Origin: Vitellaria paradoxa | Taxonomy: Eukaryota; Streptophyta; Magnoliopsida; Ericales; Sapotaceae | Assembly: GCA_019916065.1 (NCBI GenBank) | Contig: CM034236.1 | Coordinates: 11,145,334 to 11,209,333, forward strand | DNA length: 64,000 nt | Reading direction: 5' to 3' | Made by a program: the position numbers and the translations under genes | Shown here: in pieces, positions 1-11,312 of the stretch | How the letters are laid out: each line of letters opens with the position of its first letter | Position numbering within the stretch: position 1 is the first letter of the stretch | Notes under the pieces: model-generated | The model's input: only the letters and a program-made list of their open reading frames with translations | Told to the model about the DNA's origin: nothing | Database searches by the model: none

Positions 1-353
1 TGCCGACCACTAAGAACTTTCTATTTCCCGAAGCGGAAGGCAGAGGTCCCACAATATCAAGTCCCCATTGAGCGAACGGCCAAGGGCTGGTAAGCGGGCT
101 GAGTTCCTGGGCTGGCTGATGAGGAATGGGAGCGAACTTCTGACATTTCTTGCATCTCCGAACATAGGCCTGAGCGTCATATCCCATCTTCGGCCACCAA
201 TACCCTTGAGTAATTGCTCGCGTGCCTGATCTGCCCCCAGTATGTGCTCCACAGACACCTTCATGAAGCTCGTAAAGAAAGTCTTGCACTTTATCGGGAT
301 GAACACAAAGGAGATAGGGGCCTGTGAATGACTTTTTGTATAACTTCTGGTCA
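1..353 (-). pseudogene. Retrotransposon integrase, N-terminal zinc domain and start of catalytic core (partial)
   Basis: The minus-strand frame starting near 353 gives an HHCC zinc-binding module: a histidine pair in ELHEGVCGAH, then RRCKKCQKFAPIPHQP about 30 residues later, followed by FAQWGLDIVGPLP, the usual first catalytic Asp block of Ty3/gypsy integrases (GxDxxGPxP). It also contains the QGYWWPKM stretch typical of plant gypsy integrases. The frame is open across the shown part and runs off the window at base 1, so the rest of the DDE triad is not visible. The overlapping 117-codon ORF in another minus frame is a shadow. Integrase inserts the element cDNA into the host chromosome; this fragment belongs to the 1-5910 element. 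Confidence 0.88.
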
Positions 354-655
354 GGAGAGCCAAAACCTGGCGGCTTTTATTCTTAGCTTCTTTGCTTCTG
401 TTTGTCTTCGGGAAGTGTTCCGTCCTTCAAGTAAGCGATGATTGGATCCATCCAAGATGGGGCTGGGTCAGCACACATTACCTCTACGTCTTTCGTTATG
501 CTCGGCCTTTTTATGACTTCCATAAAGACCTGGTCAGTTAGCCTTATTCGAGAAGAGGCGGCTAGCGTTGCAAGTGCATCAGCATGAGCGTTATGATCCC
601 TGCCAATGACTCCACGCTAGCTTTATTGAAGCCTTCATTCTCTTCTTTGCTGCTT

Positions 656-1375
656 CTAATACTCTGCCATCTTTTCACTTCTAGCCATATACTCACCCTT
701 TAGCTGGTTAGCAACCAACTGAGAGTCAGTCCTTACTACGATATCATCTGCCATCAGCCGCCGAGCGATGTCGAGTCCAGCCAGGAGAGCTTCATACTCC
801 GCCTCATTATTAGTGACTTCGAACTCGAGTTTTATTGCATATTCTATTGAGACCCCTTCTGGTGTAGTCAGAACTATGCCTACGCCGCCTCCTTTTCTAG
901 TCGAAGACCCATCAACCTCGATTTGCCAAGTTTGTTCGGCCTCATTATGTTCGGCCGGGGCAGACTTTATTTCAACATGCCATACTTCTTTTGTCTGACC
1001 ACAGGCTGGTGTGGAAAATTCCGCTACAAAATCGGCCAGGACTTGAGCCTTTATCGCGGTTCTTGGGATGAACTTTATGTCGAATGCGCCAAGGGAAACT
1101 GCCCACTTTGCTAGTCGGCCCGATACATCAGCCCTCTTTAAAACATGGCCAATTGGCTGATCGGTGACAACTTGAATGGTGTGTGCATGGAAATAATGGG
1201 CTAGCTTCCTGGATGCCATTATTAGTGCCAGGGTCAACTTCTCTAGGGGCAGATATCTGGTCTCTGCTCCTTGCATTGTTTTGCTCACATAGTAAATAGG
1301 ATGCTGCTTCCCTTGTTGCTCTCTCAGCAAGACGGCACTGACTGCATGCTCTGAGACTGCCAGATATAGCTGCAA
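656..1375 (-). pseudogene. Retrotransposon RNase H followed by a second (archaeal-like) RNase H
   Basis: This is a continuous minus-strand frame of about 239 residues. The first part (LYLAVSEHAVSAVLLREQ, then KQHPIYYVSKTMQGAETRY, LEKLTLAL) is the connection/RNase H domain of Ty3/gypsy pol. The second part begins WQIEVDGSSTRKGGGVGIVL and continues EFEVTNNEAEYEALLAGL and VRTDSQLVANQLKGEY. This D...E...D pattern belongs to the additional RNase H that plant Tat elements carry between pol RNase H and integrase. Its catalytic-type residues (D in VDGS, E in NNEAEYEAL, D in RTDSQ) are all present. It degrades the RNA strand during reverse transcription. The frame ends before the integrase segment, suggesting a frameshift between them. 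Confidence 0.9.
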
Positions 1376-1429
1376 AAATATCCCCGGCTGGCGGTGTTTA
1401 CATATTTGGACAGTTGTTAGGTATTCTTT

Positions 1430-2360
1430 AGCTTTTTCCGTGCCGCATCCGCCTCAGCATCCCATTGCATCTTATTGCCCCTTTGAGCAGTCTAAAGAAT
1501 GGCCGGCACTTTCGGATGAGTCTGCTAATAAACCGTTTGAGTTGCCGCCACCATCCCTGTGAGCTTCTGTACCTCCTTTTTTGTGTGCGCGAGGGTGAAA
1601 ACATTGGATGGCACGTATTTGCTCGGGATCAGCCTCAAATTCCCCTTCTGCTCACCAAGTGGCCCAAAATTACCCGAGCCAACCTCCCGAAGGCCACTTT
1701 GGCAGCATTAATTTTAACCCTACCGATCAGGGTAGAGAAAAACATGTTGGAGATGGTTGGAGGTGTGTGTTCGGCTCCTTGCTTTTTTACCACCATATCA
1801 TCAATGTAGACCCCATCGTCTGCCCCGAGGTCTTATTTTGAATATTTTGTAACCAGCCGTTGATAGGTGGCTCCAGCGTTCTTCAGCCCGAATGGCATAA
1901 CTCTGTAACAGTATATGCATCGCGGGGTTATGAAAGAAGTTTTCTCCTCATCCAGGGCCGAACATAGGGATTGGGGTGATATCCCCTATAAGCGTCCAGG
2001 AACGACATCCTGGAACATCCAGCATTTGAATCAACGAGTTGGTCGATCTTTGGCAGGGGGATGGATCCTTAGGGCAGGCCTTGTTCAGTCTGGTGTAGTC
2101 TACGCAGACGCTCCACTTCCCATTCTCTTCTTGACCACGGACCGTATTAGCTAACCACTCCGGGTATGAGACCTTCCCGAATGGCCCTCCGCCTCTAACA
2201 GTCCGGCCGACCTCCTCATGACAGCTTCTGCGTGTTGCAGAGCTGATCGCCTTGCTTTTTGTACCACAGGCTTTACATCCGGATTCACATTCAAACTTAT
2301 GAGTCATGACTTCGGGGAATGCCTGGCATTTCGTGTGGAGTCCAGGACGAACGTTCCAAT
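1430..2360 (-). pseudogene. Retrotransposon reverse transcriptase, frameshifted
   Basis: The best frame (about 1948-2307, minus) carries YPEWLANTV and NGKWSVCVDYTRLNKACPKD, the N-terminal fingers motif of Tat RT. It then loses frame near 2030. Downstream, in different frames, pieces matching the palm region are visible, including a VYIDDMVVKK-like stretch read from about 1795-1825. The sequence is therefore a typical RT broken by several small indels. It lies between protease and RNase H of the same element. A functional polymerase cannot be encoded. Confidence 0.82.
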
Positions 2361-2834
2361 ATTCTTCAAGAGCACTCCGTTAGCTCTAGTTTTCCCTCGG
2401 CGCTCAGGTTGGCGCCGATCAGGAAGAATCTAGCATCCTCAAAGCCGGGCCAATTTGATATTTCTCCAAACCCTCTGTGGCTTTCATCTGCGGATCACCA
2501 CCGACATCATCGATCTTTGGTGTGTCCTCGGTATTACCGCCAATCTGGACTTGTTCGGGGATCATTTTGGACTTTAAGGGCTGCAGAGAAACACTTTTGG
2601 GAGGTATTCTGATCTCCCCAAAATAGAATCACCTTCCCCGCAATAGGGGAACTTCAGCACACTGGTGGTAGGTTGAGGGAGACCGCCTTCAGAGCGTGAA
2701 TCCACGATCTCCCTACTATAGCATTGTAGGAAGAGGGGAATCCACACAAGTGAACTCAACCTCTTGCTCCACCGGACCCACGCGGACAGGAATGACAGAC
2801 TCTGCCCAGAGCCAGACAGGAGCAGAATTGAATC

Positions 2835-3089
2835 CTATGAGCGGGCATTCTGCCGTTCCAGATCTTCTTCAGTTAATCCGAGCTTCTTAAATAAGCTCAG
2901 GAACATAACTTCTGTTGAGCTTCCTGCATCTACCAGGATTCTCCTTACTTCTGAATTAAACATGCCCAGAGTGACCACTAGGGCATCATTGTGCGGCAGC
3001 TGAACACCAGGATGCTCGTCTTCATGAAAAGTGATTTCCTCCATGGCGGCTGTCCTTGGGCGCTTGCTCGGCTGACCCGCGACGCCCAA
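2835..3089 (-). pseudogene. Retrotransposon aspartic protease region
   Basis: The frame contains FHEDEHPGVQLPHNDALVVT and then RRILVDAGSSTEVMFLSLF, the usual retroviral-type protease context (hydrophobic, D-S/T/A-G-S, then V-[IL]) preceded by the HPHNDALVV motif of Tat-type proteases. The active-site Asp sits in VDAGSS, with Ala at the usual Thr/Ser position. It processes the element polyprotein. It lies between gag and RT as expected. Frame continuity with gag and RT is broken. Confidence 0.82.
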
Positions 3090-3151
3090 ATTTCTTTGCT
3101 TGGTGGATTAGGGGCATGATTGATGACACTCTGGGGTCCGTTCCATATGAA

Positions 3152-4825
3152 TCACGTGGATGACTGCAGGTCTCGGGACATCTCTGCGCGCCCTGGCCCT
3201 TGGTGGGGGTTGAGCCTCTTCGGCTGCCTCCTCCTCGGCAGTCTCTTCTCGTTGCCTCCTTGGCTCTCTATCCTGTGGGGCTGCTTCTCTGTTCTGCCCT
3301 CATCGACGAACTCTTTAAGGTGGCCTCTGCGCACCAATTCCTCCAGATGATGTCGTAGCGATCGGCAGGCTCCGGTGCGATGCCCTTGTCTTGATGATAC
3401 GCGCAGTAGTTTTTGGAATTCTCCTTTCCAGGGAAATCCGGCAGCTTTCCGGGCCATCTGAAATATGGCCTATTTTTTATTTGGGGAGGATCTTGAAGAT
3501 TGGCTCTTTGAACACCGTATTGACCGCTTCAAACGACTTCCCCTCGTCAATGAATCGGCGGCCGTCTCCCCGTCTTTTCTCTCTTGTCTGGCCCTGGGAT
3601 CTCCTTTCTTTCTGCTCGGCCGGCTGTGTCTCGTCCTCCACCTTGGCGTACTTCTCGATTCGGCACATAAGATCTGACATGTTGCTGCTGGCTTTTTGGT
3701 CAAGGAGAGCCACAGCCTATCCTCCTTCCGCAACCCCAATTTAACGAGGTGACCGCCAATTGCTCCGAGCATTCTCCCACCTCATTGTAGAGCTCCAGGT
3801 AACGGCGGGAATAATCTCTCAATGATTCCCCGGACTTTCTTTTCATTGTGAGGAGAACGTCAGCGGTTTTGGCTGTTTTGTGTTAGCCAGAAACCGGGTA
3901 CGAACTCCTCCGCCAGTTGCTGCCAACACCGAATACTGCCAGGGGGCAGTTTATGGAACCACTGAAGCGCTGTATCCCCCAAACTAGAAGGGAATACTTT
4001 GCACATGAGGTGGTCGTTGCTGTTCCATAATGTCATGGCCTGCATGTAGTGACGGTAGTGGGCCAGGGGGTCAGTTCTCCCATCGTAGAGATTAAGCCTC
4101 GGAGTTTGGAATTTCTCCGGAGGCTCCGCATCAATTATTTCATCGACGAATGGGGAGGCAGAGATTCGCCCCAAGGCTTTCCTTGCCATCATTCGTGTGC
4201 TCTGGCCCTGAGCACTCCATTCCTCTGCTTGCCCCCAGTCTTCCATCTTTGCCTTTCCCGCTTTCTTACGCTTTAAGGTTAGCTCTTCTTGGTCCGAGCT
4301 ATCCGCCTCCTCTGAGTGCGCCTCCAGCATCTTTTTTGAGGAATTCCTTTGGTGATGCGCTTTGATGGGCGCGTCAACATCGGATCTCACGTCACGTTTT
4401 GCGACCGGTTTAGCACGGCGCGAGTCCTTCCTGGAAGGAGAGACATCACGTCGCGAGCGAGAGCGCACCTCCTTCTGTTCATGGGTGTCCCCGTCATCCT
4501 CATCAGTGGGTCCTCGTAAAGAGCATCGTAACTTTCATCAGATTCCGAGTCGGATTGACCAGAATCAGCGTATGGCTAGCAGGGGTTTTCCCTTTTCCTT
4601 ACTCAATTCCAGCAGAATCTCCTCCAGTTCTGCCTGCTTTTCACTGGCCTTAGCCATCAGCTCTTCTCTCCGTTTCAGTACCTGAGGATCCTCCGTTTTT
4701 CTTTTCCGGGCGGACTCCAGACCTGGAGTCCGGATAACCAACGCACTCCCTTTAGTTTTGGCAGGAGTGGAAGTGTCTCCTGCCCGTGGAGATGGTGGTG
4801 GGGTAGTGTTTCCTCCTGAAGTCAT
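3152..4825 (-). pseudogene. Retrotransposon gag (capsid and zinc-knuckle part), frameshifted
   Basis: The probable start is the ATG at 4825 (MTSGGNTTPPPSPRAGDTST), with a Lys/Glu-rich coiled stretch after it. The retrotransposon gag domain is clear at 3860-4300: FVDEIIDAEPPEKFQTPRLN, then YDGRTDPLAHYRHYMQAM and LGDTALQWFHKLPPGSI. Towards the 3' side (3152-3457) the frame carries GHRTGACRSLRHHLEELVRR, part of the Cys/His motif that ends plant Tat gags. The reading frame shifts at least twice between these parts. Gag forms the virus-like particle of the element. The start is chosen because it is the first ATG downstream of the primer-binding site. Confidence 0.85.
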
Positions 4826-4901
4826 TATGTGGACAAATACTGGAGACTTAACAAAGAAACAAGAAAAAAGCTAGTGAACACGATGATGGGCTAGACAACG
4901 A

Positions 4902-4919
4902 GCCCCACGGTGGGCGCCA
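4902..4919 (-). promoter_or_regulatory. Primer-binding site of the Tat element
   Basis: On the minus strand, the bases after the LTR terminus (...GAACA) read TTTGGCGCCCACCGTGGGGC. TGGCGCC plus the following bases is the usual plant and animal retroelement primer site complementary to a tRNA 3' end; this version resembles lysine-tRNA sites. It fixes the inner LTR border and the minus orientation. Confidence 0.75.
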
Positions 4920-4921
4920 AA

Positions 4922-5910
4922 TGTTCGGCAGCAGAAATTACCGCCGGAACTGCTGACCACGCCAACCGGAAATGCAATCGCCGACCTGCCGAACAAAGAC
5001 AGAAGAAAGGTGACGGCCGGAGAGGAGGTCTCAGGCCGGAAAACCCTCCGATGATTAAGTCAGCAAGTCACCCAAGAAAGAAAGTTTTCTGGAAATAAAG
5101 GAGTCAAAGTTTAAGTTGGCAATAGTCAGCTTACCTCTGTGATTCAGTAGTATATCCATATATAGTGGTCTGAGTAATGATTACAGCATACCTATGACTC
5201 GACATTACGCACACTGCCGTGTCCCTCTTTTACACTCTTGCTTTAAATGCCCTTCCCCTTCATTTAATGCCTCAGACCCCTCATTAATACACCGTGCCTT
5301 TCATTTAATGCTTCTGGCGGTTTAACACGGCATTACAACCTGAATTTCAGGGTCATACTGTCTTCTTGTCGCATCAGCCACCGAATCGTGACGAGATAGA
5401 CCGATTTAGTTACATCTCCAGAGACAAGTACCTAGTTCAATCCTAACTAAGTGCATTTATGGTCATGAGCCTTCTTTAAAGGCTGTGGGCCCTAGGTTTG
5501 ACATTTACTGGCCATCGACATATAGGCCGAGCAAACTAGATTCCTCGGCTATAGCCACGTGGTTACATTGTTTATTGATGTCGAGGTTCAAGGTACTATT
5601 TGGAGCACTAACTCTAAATCGTGTACTCACGTATAACACTCACGTGGAACTCTCGTGCCAATAATCAGTTGTTCGGCGGGATGCCACGTGTCCAGACGGA
5701 ACGTGCTCGGCAAGTGGCTAAGTGGCTTATGTGAATTTGCTCGGCACCGCGCCACGTGGCACCAGACTAAACCTGTTCGGCAAGAGTACAGCTTTAGTAT
5801 TATTATGCCCAACATAGTAATCCTAATTATGGTATGATACATAATAAGGAATCCATAAATTACAAGATTCTAAATATAATACTAAAATATATATAATACC
5901 AAACTTAACA
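4922..5910 (-). repeat. 5' LTR of the Tat element (989 bp)
   Basis: The left edge is TGTTCGGCAG directly next to the primer-binding site and the right edge is CAAACTTAACA. The ends form the short TGTT...AACA inverted repeat expected of an LTR. It carries repeated CACGTG/CCACGTGTC-like motifs near 5685-5760 and an AT-rich promoter-like end. A diverged relative is recognisable at 56257 onward (shared start, AAACCCTCCGATG, AGTCAG, and CATTTAATGC blocks in the same order). Confidence 0.85.
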
Positions 5911-7174
5911 CCCCTAACTACTAATTAATATTAATTCAGGGCATGGGTGGGCTAAAACCTTTGAGACAGTGAAAACAACAGCGACACCACCAAGCACCAC
6001 CAAAAAGAAATCATTTCGGCGACTAGATGTAAACATGGGATTTAAAAAATATGTATGAAGATCCTGTTGAAATTAAGTCTATCCCACCATGAGTTAGAAT
6101 GTCTGAATCTCTCTCTCTCTCTCTATATGTGTGTGGACAAATTAACTACATTTAGCACCATTGTATTTTACTTTTAATCTCATTTTAATTTTTATATTTA
6201 AATTGTCTCATTTTATCTTTTTTAGTTTATTGATAAAAAATATCACGCGCGATAGGTTTTATCATTTATCTTTTATAACAATCTGTCATTTTTTTTTCTT
6301 TTAACAATAGCCGATGAAAATGCAAAGAGTGGGGCAATTTAAAAATACTGGGAGCAAATAAAAAAATTTAAAGCATCGGTGCTGAAATGAGATAAATGAT
6401 CAAATATAAAAGTATTAGCATCCTATATTTTAAATGTCCTTATTGAGCATTAATGTGTTTTATTTTCTAAGGCTTAATTTCAAGAACTTCAAAATTTTGT
6501 TTGCTTATTTATTTATTTTATTTTTTTGAAATGAAAAAAGGACAGTATTTTCTGAATTTTTATTTATAACTTTTACATGTGATGAAGAAATGCCATGATT
6601 CCATGATCTTTAATTCTTATAAAATGGAACCATTACGGCCCTTAACAACTAGAAGTGATTTGGAAAATGAGTTTGCATGTACTTAGTGCCTCTTATGACC
6701 ACATTGTAAGGACTTCTGATTTTTTTCACAGTTCAAATGCACTCTTCTTCTTTTTTTTTTTTTTTTTTTTTTTTTTTTCAAATGTATAAAGTGGCTGTGG
6801 GCATGCATTGTGGAGTAGTGGTCATTCTACTTCAGATTAATACAGATTCAAGAAGATATTTTTGTTGCGCTGGAAATTACCCTAGCATGCAAATATAATT
6901 GTTGGCAAGTACTAAATGAATGAGTGGTTTACCATATATACACGTATTTATGAACGCATGCACACACTTAAAAAAAGCTGGTTTTGTTGATTCTTGCTAG
7001 CTAGTTGGAAATACTCACATGCACCAGCCTGAAATAAACATTCTCTATGCACTGGCATCTGAAAAGTTGATCAGGTTGTCTACGCAAATGACAACACTAT
7101 ATTTTCATCTTGTTTCTGACTACCACCCACACCTAGCCTAAAGTATTGTTCCTTGTAGGTTTTGATTTTATTGA
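5911..7174. other. AT-rich spacer without recognisable gene
   Basis: No coding signal is visible. It holds a (CT)n/(TG)n microsatellite near 6110-6135 and a 28-bp poly-T run at 6751-6778, which could be a retroposon tail but has no recognisable body beside it. Confidence 0.6.
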
Positions 7175-10100
7175 TGTTACACCCCGGATATTGTGATTTG
7201 AGAGATTGAGTGATTCAATGTACAAATTATGTACTAATTAACTATACCTTAATTAGCGCCATTCACCGCCTTGAAGTAACATTCACATAAGATAATAACA
7301 TAACAGACTCTAAACCAAGTCCCGGCTATTACTAGGTTATAATGCTCCAACATATCCCACAGCCATCATACTCAAACATAGGCTCAAACATAGGCCTTAT
7401 GGCCTTTACAATTCAATCGAATAAAATTTTAAATTAAAATAATATTAAAATTCTAAATATAATTTTAACTTATGAAAATGAAAAATACTATGTCCGCAAT
7501 AACTTATATACTTCTAATCCACCAAATACCCACCTAGACTAGGATTCGTTCCTGCAACAAAGTCTATAGGAACGTAAACACTAATCCACTTGTGCTCACG
7601 TAACATTCATAAAAGCATATATAATATGTAAAATAAAAGTGTACAATATAATTATTACAAGTAAATCAACATCTTCAACTTAATCATAATCAATCATAAA
7701 TAGCAAGATTCAACATAATCAAACAAGTAAATAATATATCTCCATACCACCTTATTACAACAATCATTACAAGTTTCAACATTCATCCCACTTATTATCT
7801 TTCTTAGTATTATTATTAGTGTTTAACTATCACATTTTCATTTCCATTAAAATCCATAGGGTGGGTACATTATATGTTGTTATTAAAGGTCACGATTAGC
7901 CATAATATATGTCATCGTTTACAGTCACGATTAGCCACAAGGCCACAATTAGCCACAATATATATAAGTCTTCGTGAGGGCCATGATTAGCCACAATATA
8001 CGTCATTTTTTAGGGTCACAATTAGCCACAGGGCCACGATTAGTCACAATACACGCAGGCACTCGCTACGTTTTGCTACCAAACGGACTTTCTCAGAGGT
8101 TTTCTCGTGGATGTAATGCTTAGCAAACCCATGCGCTCTTACTCAAGAGGTAAGCTTGGTGGCGCGAGTGATGCGGTAACAAGTCGAGTCCAAAGTATCT
8201 CGACACAAATTGCATAGAATAGATAAGAAGTGCCTATCCACTCATTAAGTAAAGAAATACATCGATATATCAAGGACCATGGCAGTGGATTGGGGAAGCG
8301 AAGTTGACAATAAGGTAGTAATTTCATTAAGAAAATAGTAGAAGGGCGTGAAGGTGTGTTTTCTTTTGCGGTTGTTGGGTATTGGCACACTTTTGGGCTG
8401 TTTTATGGCTTACTTGCTAGCTTTGTTTTGTCAATTTCTTCGTCAAGCGGCATCCCCTGAACCAAAAAAGTTTGTTTGCTAAAAAATGACTATTTCCCGT
8501 CTTTTTGTTCTTTTTGTTTACAAGTTTTTTTCTTTTTAATGGTCTTTTTTCAGGCAACTTCTCATTTTTGGGCAACACCAATCCCTATGCAGGTTTTAGG
8601 TTTTTCAACCCTAAGATAATTTATTTATTCTTATTATTTTTCGATACCCTCCATCCCAGTGTCACGATATCAATTATATTATCTTTTTATTTCTTTCTAT
8701 TATTATCTTCAATCATTTTATCTATAACTTATCATCATAATCCACATTCACTACATATCGTCTCATTGTTTCTTTTCATTTTCATTATCAATTTCAACAA
8801 TAACTTAACATATTCCAAATCCAGTTATCATATCATTTTCATCTAATTAAGTTATTCTTATCATGATCAAATAATCAATGTTATTCAATATAAATAGTCA
8901 ATCATATTCCAATAATCATGATAAATCAATAATAATGAAATCGTTCATAAAGTAATAAATACTAAATTACGTATCTCTTCAATAATTCAATATTCTTCAT
9001 CTTATCTCTTAAATATCTCCCATCTAAACATTTCCACCACTAATATCCTTTTTGATCATTTTATTGTAAATAGCCGATTATAATCCATTTATCATAAATA
9101 ATTAACACTAATTTCCTTTCATTCATAATATCTAATTACCATATCATACATATGTCATTTACATTTTTATTTATCTTTTTTTCTTTCTATTAATCTTATC
9201 ATACTATTTTTATCTTCTTATTCAATCAAGGAACATTCTTATGTCATCATAATAACTACTATAGCAATCTCAATTCAATTCAACCTTACAATAACATACT
9301 ATCAATATATTTTAATATTTTCCTAATTTTTGGACATATTTTCAATTCTTTTTAACTCAAGCATCACATAATACATATTCACAAGTTTACTACAACACAA
9401 GCTTACTACAACACAATGGATAACATATATCAAGAATAAGATGTCTAAAACTGACAAATATATCAGATAAGACCAAAATTGAAATTCTGGAGCACCTAGG
9501 GCACCCCCAGTAGGGGACTTGGGTGCCCTTATTACTCAACCCAGGTTAGATGAAGCAACCCAGGAGCTCGCATAAGGACCTCGAGCACCCCCTATTGTCC
9601 AAAGAGCTACTCTGCTCTGGTTTGAGTTATAACTCATGGTTTTATGTCCTAAACTTATCCTAATCCAACGTTTAACCTAAAACCTTATTTTCTTGTGTTG
9701 TTTAGAACCTAAAAGGCTTTGAATCTTCAATCAAAACAAGTTTTAATTCACTTAATTTATCAAAATAAAATCTTCAACTTATACATAAACCTATACACCT
9801 ATATCACACCACTTGAATCACATCCTCATGCCTCCAAATTCTTAAATAATAATCATAAGAATATTTCTTAACTCATTACATCTCATATATGCTAAAAAGA
9901 GGCTACAAATCGCTACCTCAAGCTTTGAACAGAAAAGTAGTGAATGTTCGGTTTTAGGCATCCAAATTTGAGTTGATCAATCTTCTCACCCTTTGATCCA
10001 AATAACAAACAAACCACATAGAAGTTTCTATTGGGTGCTTGGTCCCAATCTTGCAAGATTGATTTGTATTTGGTTAGAGTTAGAAGGACTTACCAAAACC

Positions 10101-10505
10101 AAGTTTCTTTGGTTTCTTCTTTGGTTCCACTTCTTCCAGTTCTCCCATTCCAATCACCAAACTCTCTCTCTCTCTCTCTTCTCTATACATGCATATACAC
10201 ATTGGCTTGTTTCCAAGGATGCAATAGGACCCTACACCTTTCTCTACCCCTATTCTGATTTTAGGACTAACCTTCAGCTATACAAGCCAGAACCTCGTCA
10301 ATCTATCAATTTGCCACACAGGTCGGGTGCCTTCCATGAGGCTCATATGCTTGCCTTTCTACTCGGCGCACCCCCATGCAATCCTCCAAGTCAAAATACT
10401 AATTCTTAGGTTATTTGATCTATTACTTCCAAAATTTTCAACCATAAGATATCCATAATGACTAATATTACTTAAATACCATATTATCATACCCAAAATG
10501 TGTTA
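7175..10505 (-). mobile_element. Probable LTR or LTR-derived non-autonomous element
   Basis: The left edge is TGTTACACCCCGGATATTG, the type of terminus seen in plant gypsy (chromovirus/Tekay-like) LTRs. The interior contains short tandem units (7889-8052), a GC-richer patch (9480-9620), a CT-microsatellite (10161-10182) and no long ORF, which parallels the bounded solo LTR at 44212-46325. The right edge is not clear; ACCCAAAATGTGTTA at 10493-10507 is a candidate degraded end but no matching target duplication was found. It could instead be a composite of older insertions. Confidence 0.42.
7889..8052. repeat. Short tandem array, unit around CACGATTAGCCACAATATA
   Basis: About six imperfect copies of a GATTAGCCACAATATA-like unit alternate with short spacers (GTCATCGTTT, AGTCTTCGTGAGGGC, GTCATTTTTTAGGG). 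Spacers and units both vary. Such arrays occur inside some plant LTRs. Confidence 0.8.
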
Positions 10506-11010
10506 AAAACTATCAATTTATATTAGTACAGAAATCTTGGAAATTAAAATTGATTTTCAAATTTTTGTTCTCTTTTTTATTTTTTAAGTTTTTTCTCATT
10601 CTTTATCCACTTTAATGCTCAAGTCAATTGTAACCCTAATCTTGGGGTTAACCGTAAACCAAATAATTTGTGAGTTGTTCAAGCTTGGATCGGTTGATCC
10701 TTTACTTAATGACGTTGTATGGCTGCAATGAGTCGAGTTCAGGTATTTTCTATATCTCGTTTAAAATTCAGGCTTAAGTTTGAGTCGCTCGATGATTTGC
10801 TTACAATGACTACGTTTTGGTTAATCAACTTATTTGTGAATTCAACTTGAGCTAGTTCATACAAAAACTCGAAACTTGAGCTCTATGTCCTATGATATTT
10901 GTTCAAGACGAGTTCGAATAAATTAAAAATTCGGCACGACTTAAGTACTCAATTAAACAACAAAATCAAACATTTAGGAAGATGCCTCTTGTCTAAGTTA
11001 TAAATATTTA

Positions 11011-11312
11011 GGTAGTATTTGGTTTAATTTTTATTTTTTATTTTTTATTTTATATTTTGAAAATATCAAAATACAGAAAATAGAAAATACATTTGGTTTG
11101 ATATTTTTTATTTTTTATGTTTTAAGATTTTTCTTATTTTCAGTTAAAAACTCTCAAAATAATTTTTTGTCATTTTTTAGTTTATATGTAAACCATTTTC
11201 TCTTTTTTTTAAAACAAAATTTCAAAATAGAAGTGACTAAATACATTTTGAATTGTTTTTCTTATTTTTAAAAAATATAAATAAATTCAAAACAAATATA
11301 TTAAATGACACT
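11011..11312. mobile_element. Tourist-like (PIF/Harbinger-type) MITE
   Basis: The ends read GGTAGTATTTGGTTTA and, as reverse complement of the right end, AGTGTCATTTAATATA, flanked by TTA at 11008-11010 and 11313-11315. The terminal sequence and 3-bp TTA/TAA duplication match the PIF/Harbinger type, and the ends resemble those of the element at 61378. The length is 302 bp, very AT-rich, with no coding capacity. Confidence 0.6.

Larger units (their letters stand above)
1..5910 (-). mobile_element. Ty3/gypsy LTR retrotransposon, Tat lineage, truncated by window edge
   Basis: Read on the minus strand, the order is LTR (4922-5910), primer-binding site, gag, aspartic protease, reverse transcriptase, RNase H, a second RNase H, and the N-terminal part of integrase. 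The rest of integrase and the other LTR lie to the left of the window. Protease-RT-RH-INT order is diagnostic of Ty3/gypsy, and a second RNase H before integrase is established for the Tat lineage (Ogre, Grande, RIRE2, Retand types). The pol frame is interrupted by several frameshifts and no full-length polyprotein frame survives, so this copy is not autonomous. The candidate target duplication begins CCCCT after 5910 and cannot be paired because the other end is outside the window. Confidence 0.93.

Noticed and set aside
10..363. 117-codon minus-strand ORF at the window start
   Set aside because: It overlaps the integrase zinc domain in a different frame; only the integrase frame carries the conserved HHCC and GLDIVGPLP motifs.
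7889..8052. CRISPR-like array
   Set aside because: Repeats and spacers are both irregular, spacers are not unique, and the DNA is plant nuclear.
9993..10409. 138-codon + strand ORF
   Set aside because: Spans a CT microsatellite in an LTR-like block; composition and content do not suggest a protein family.
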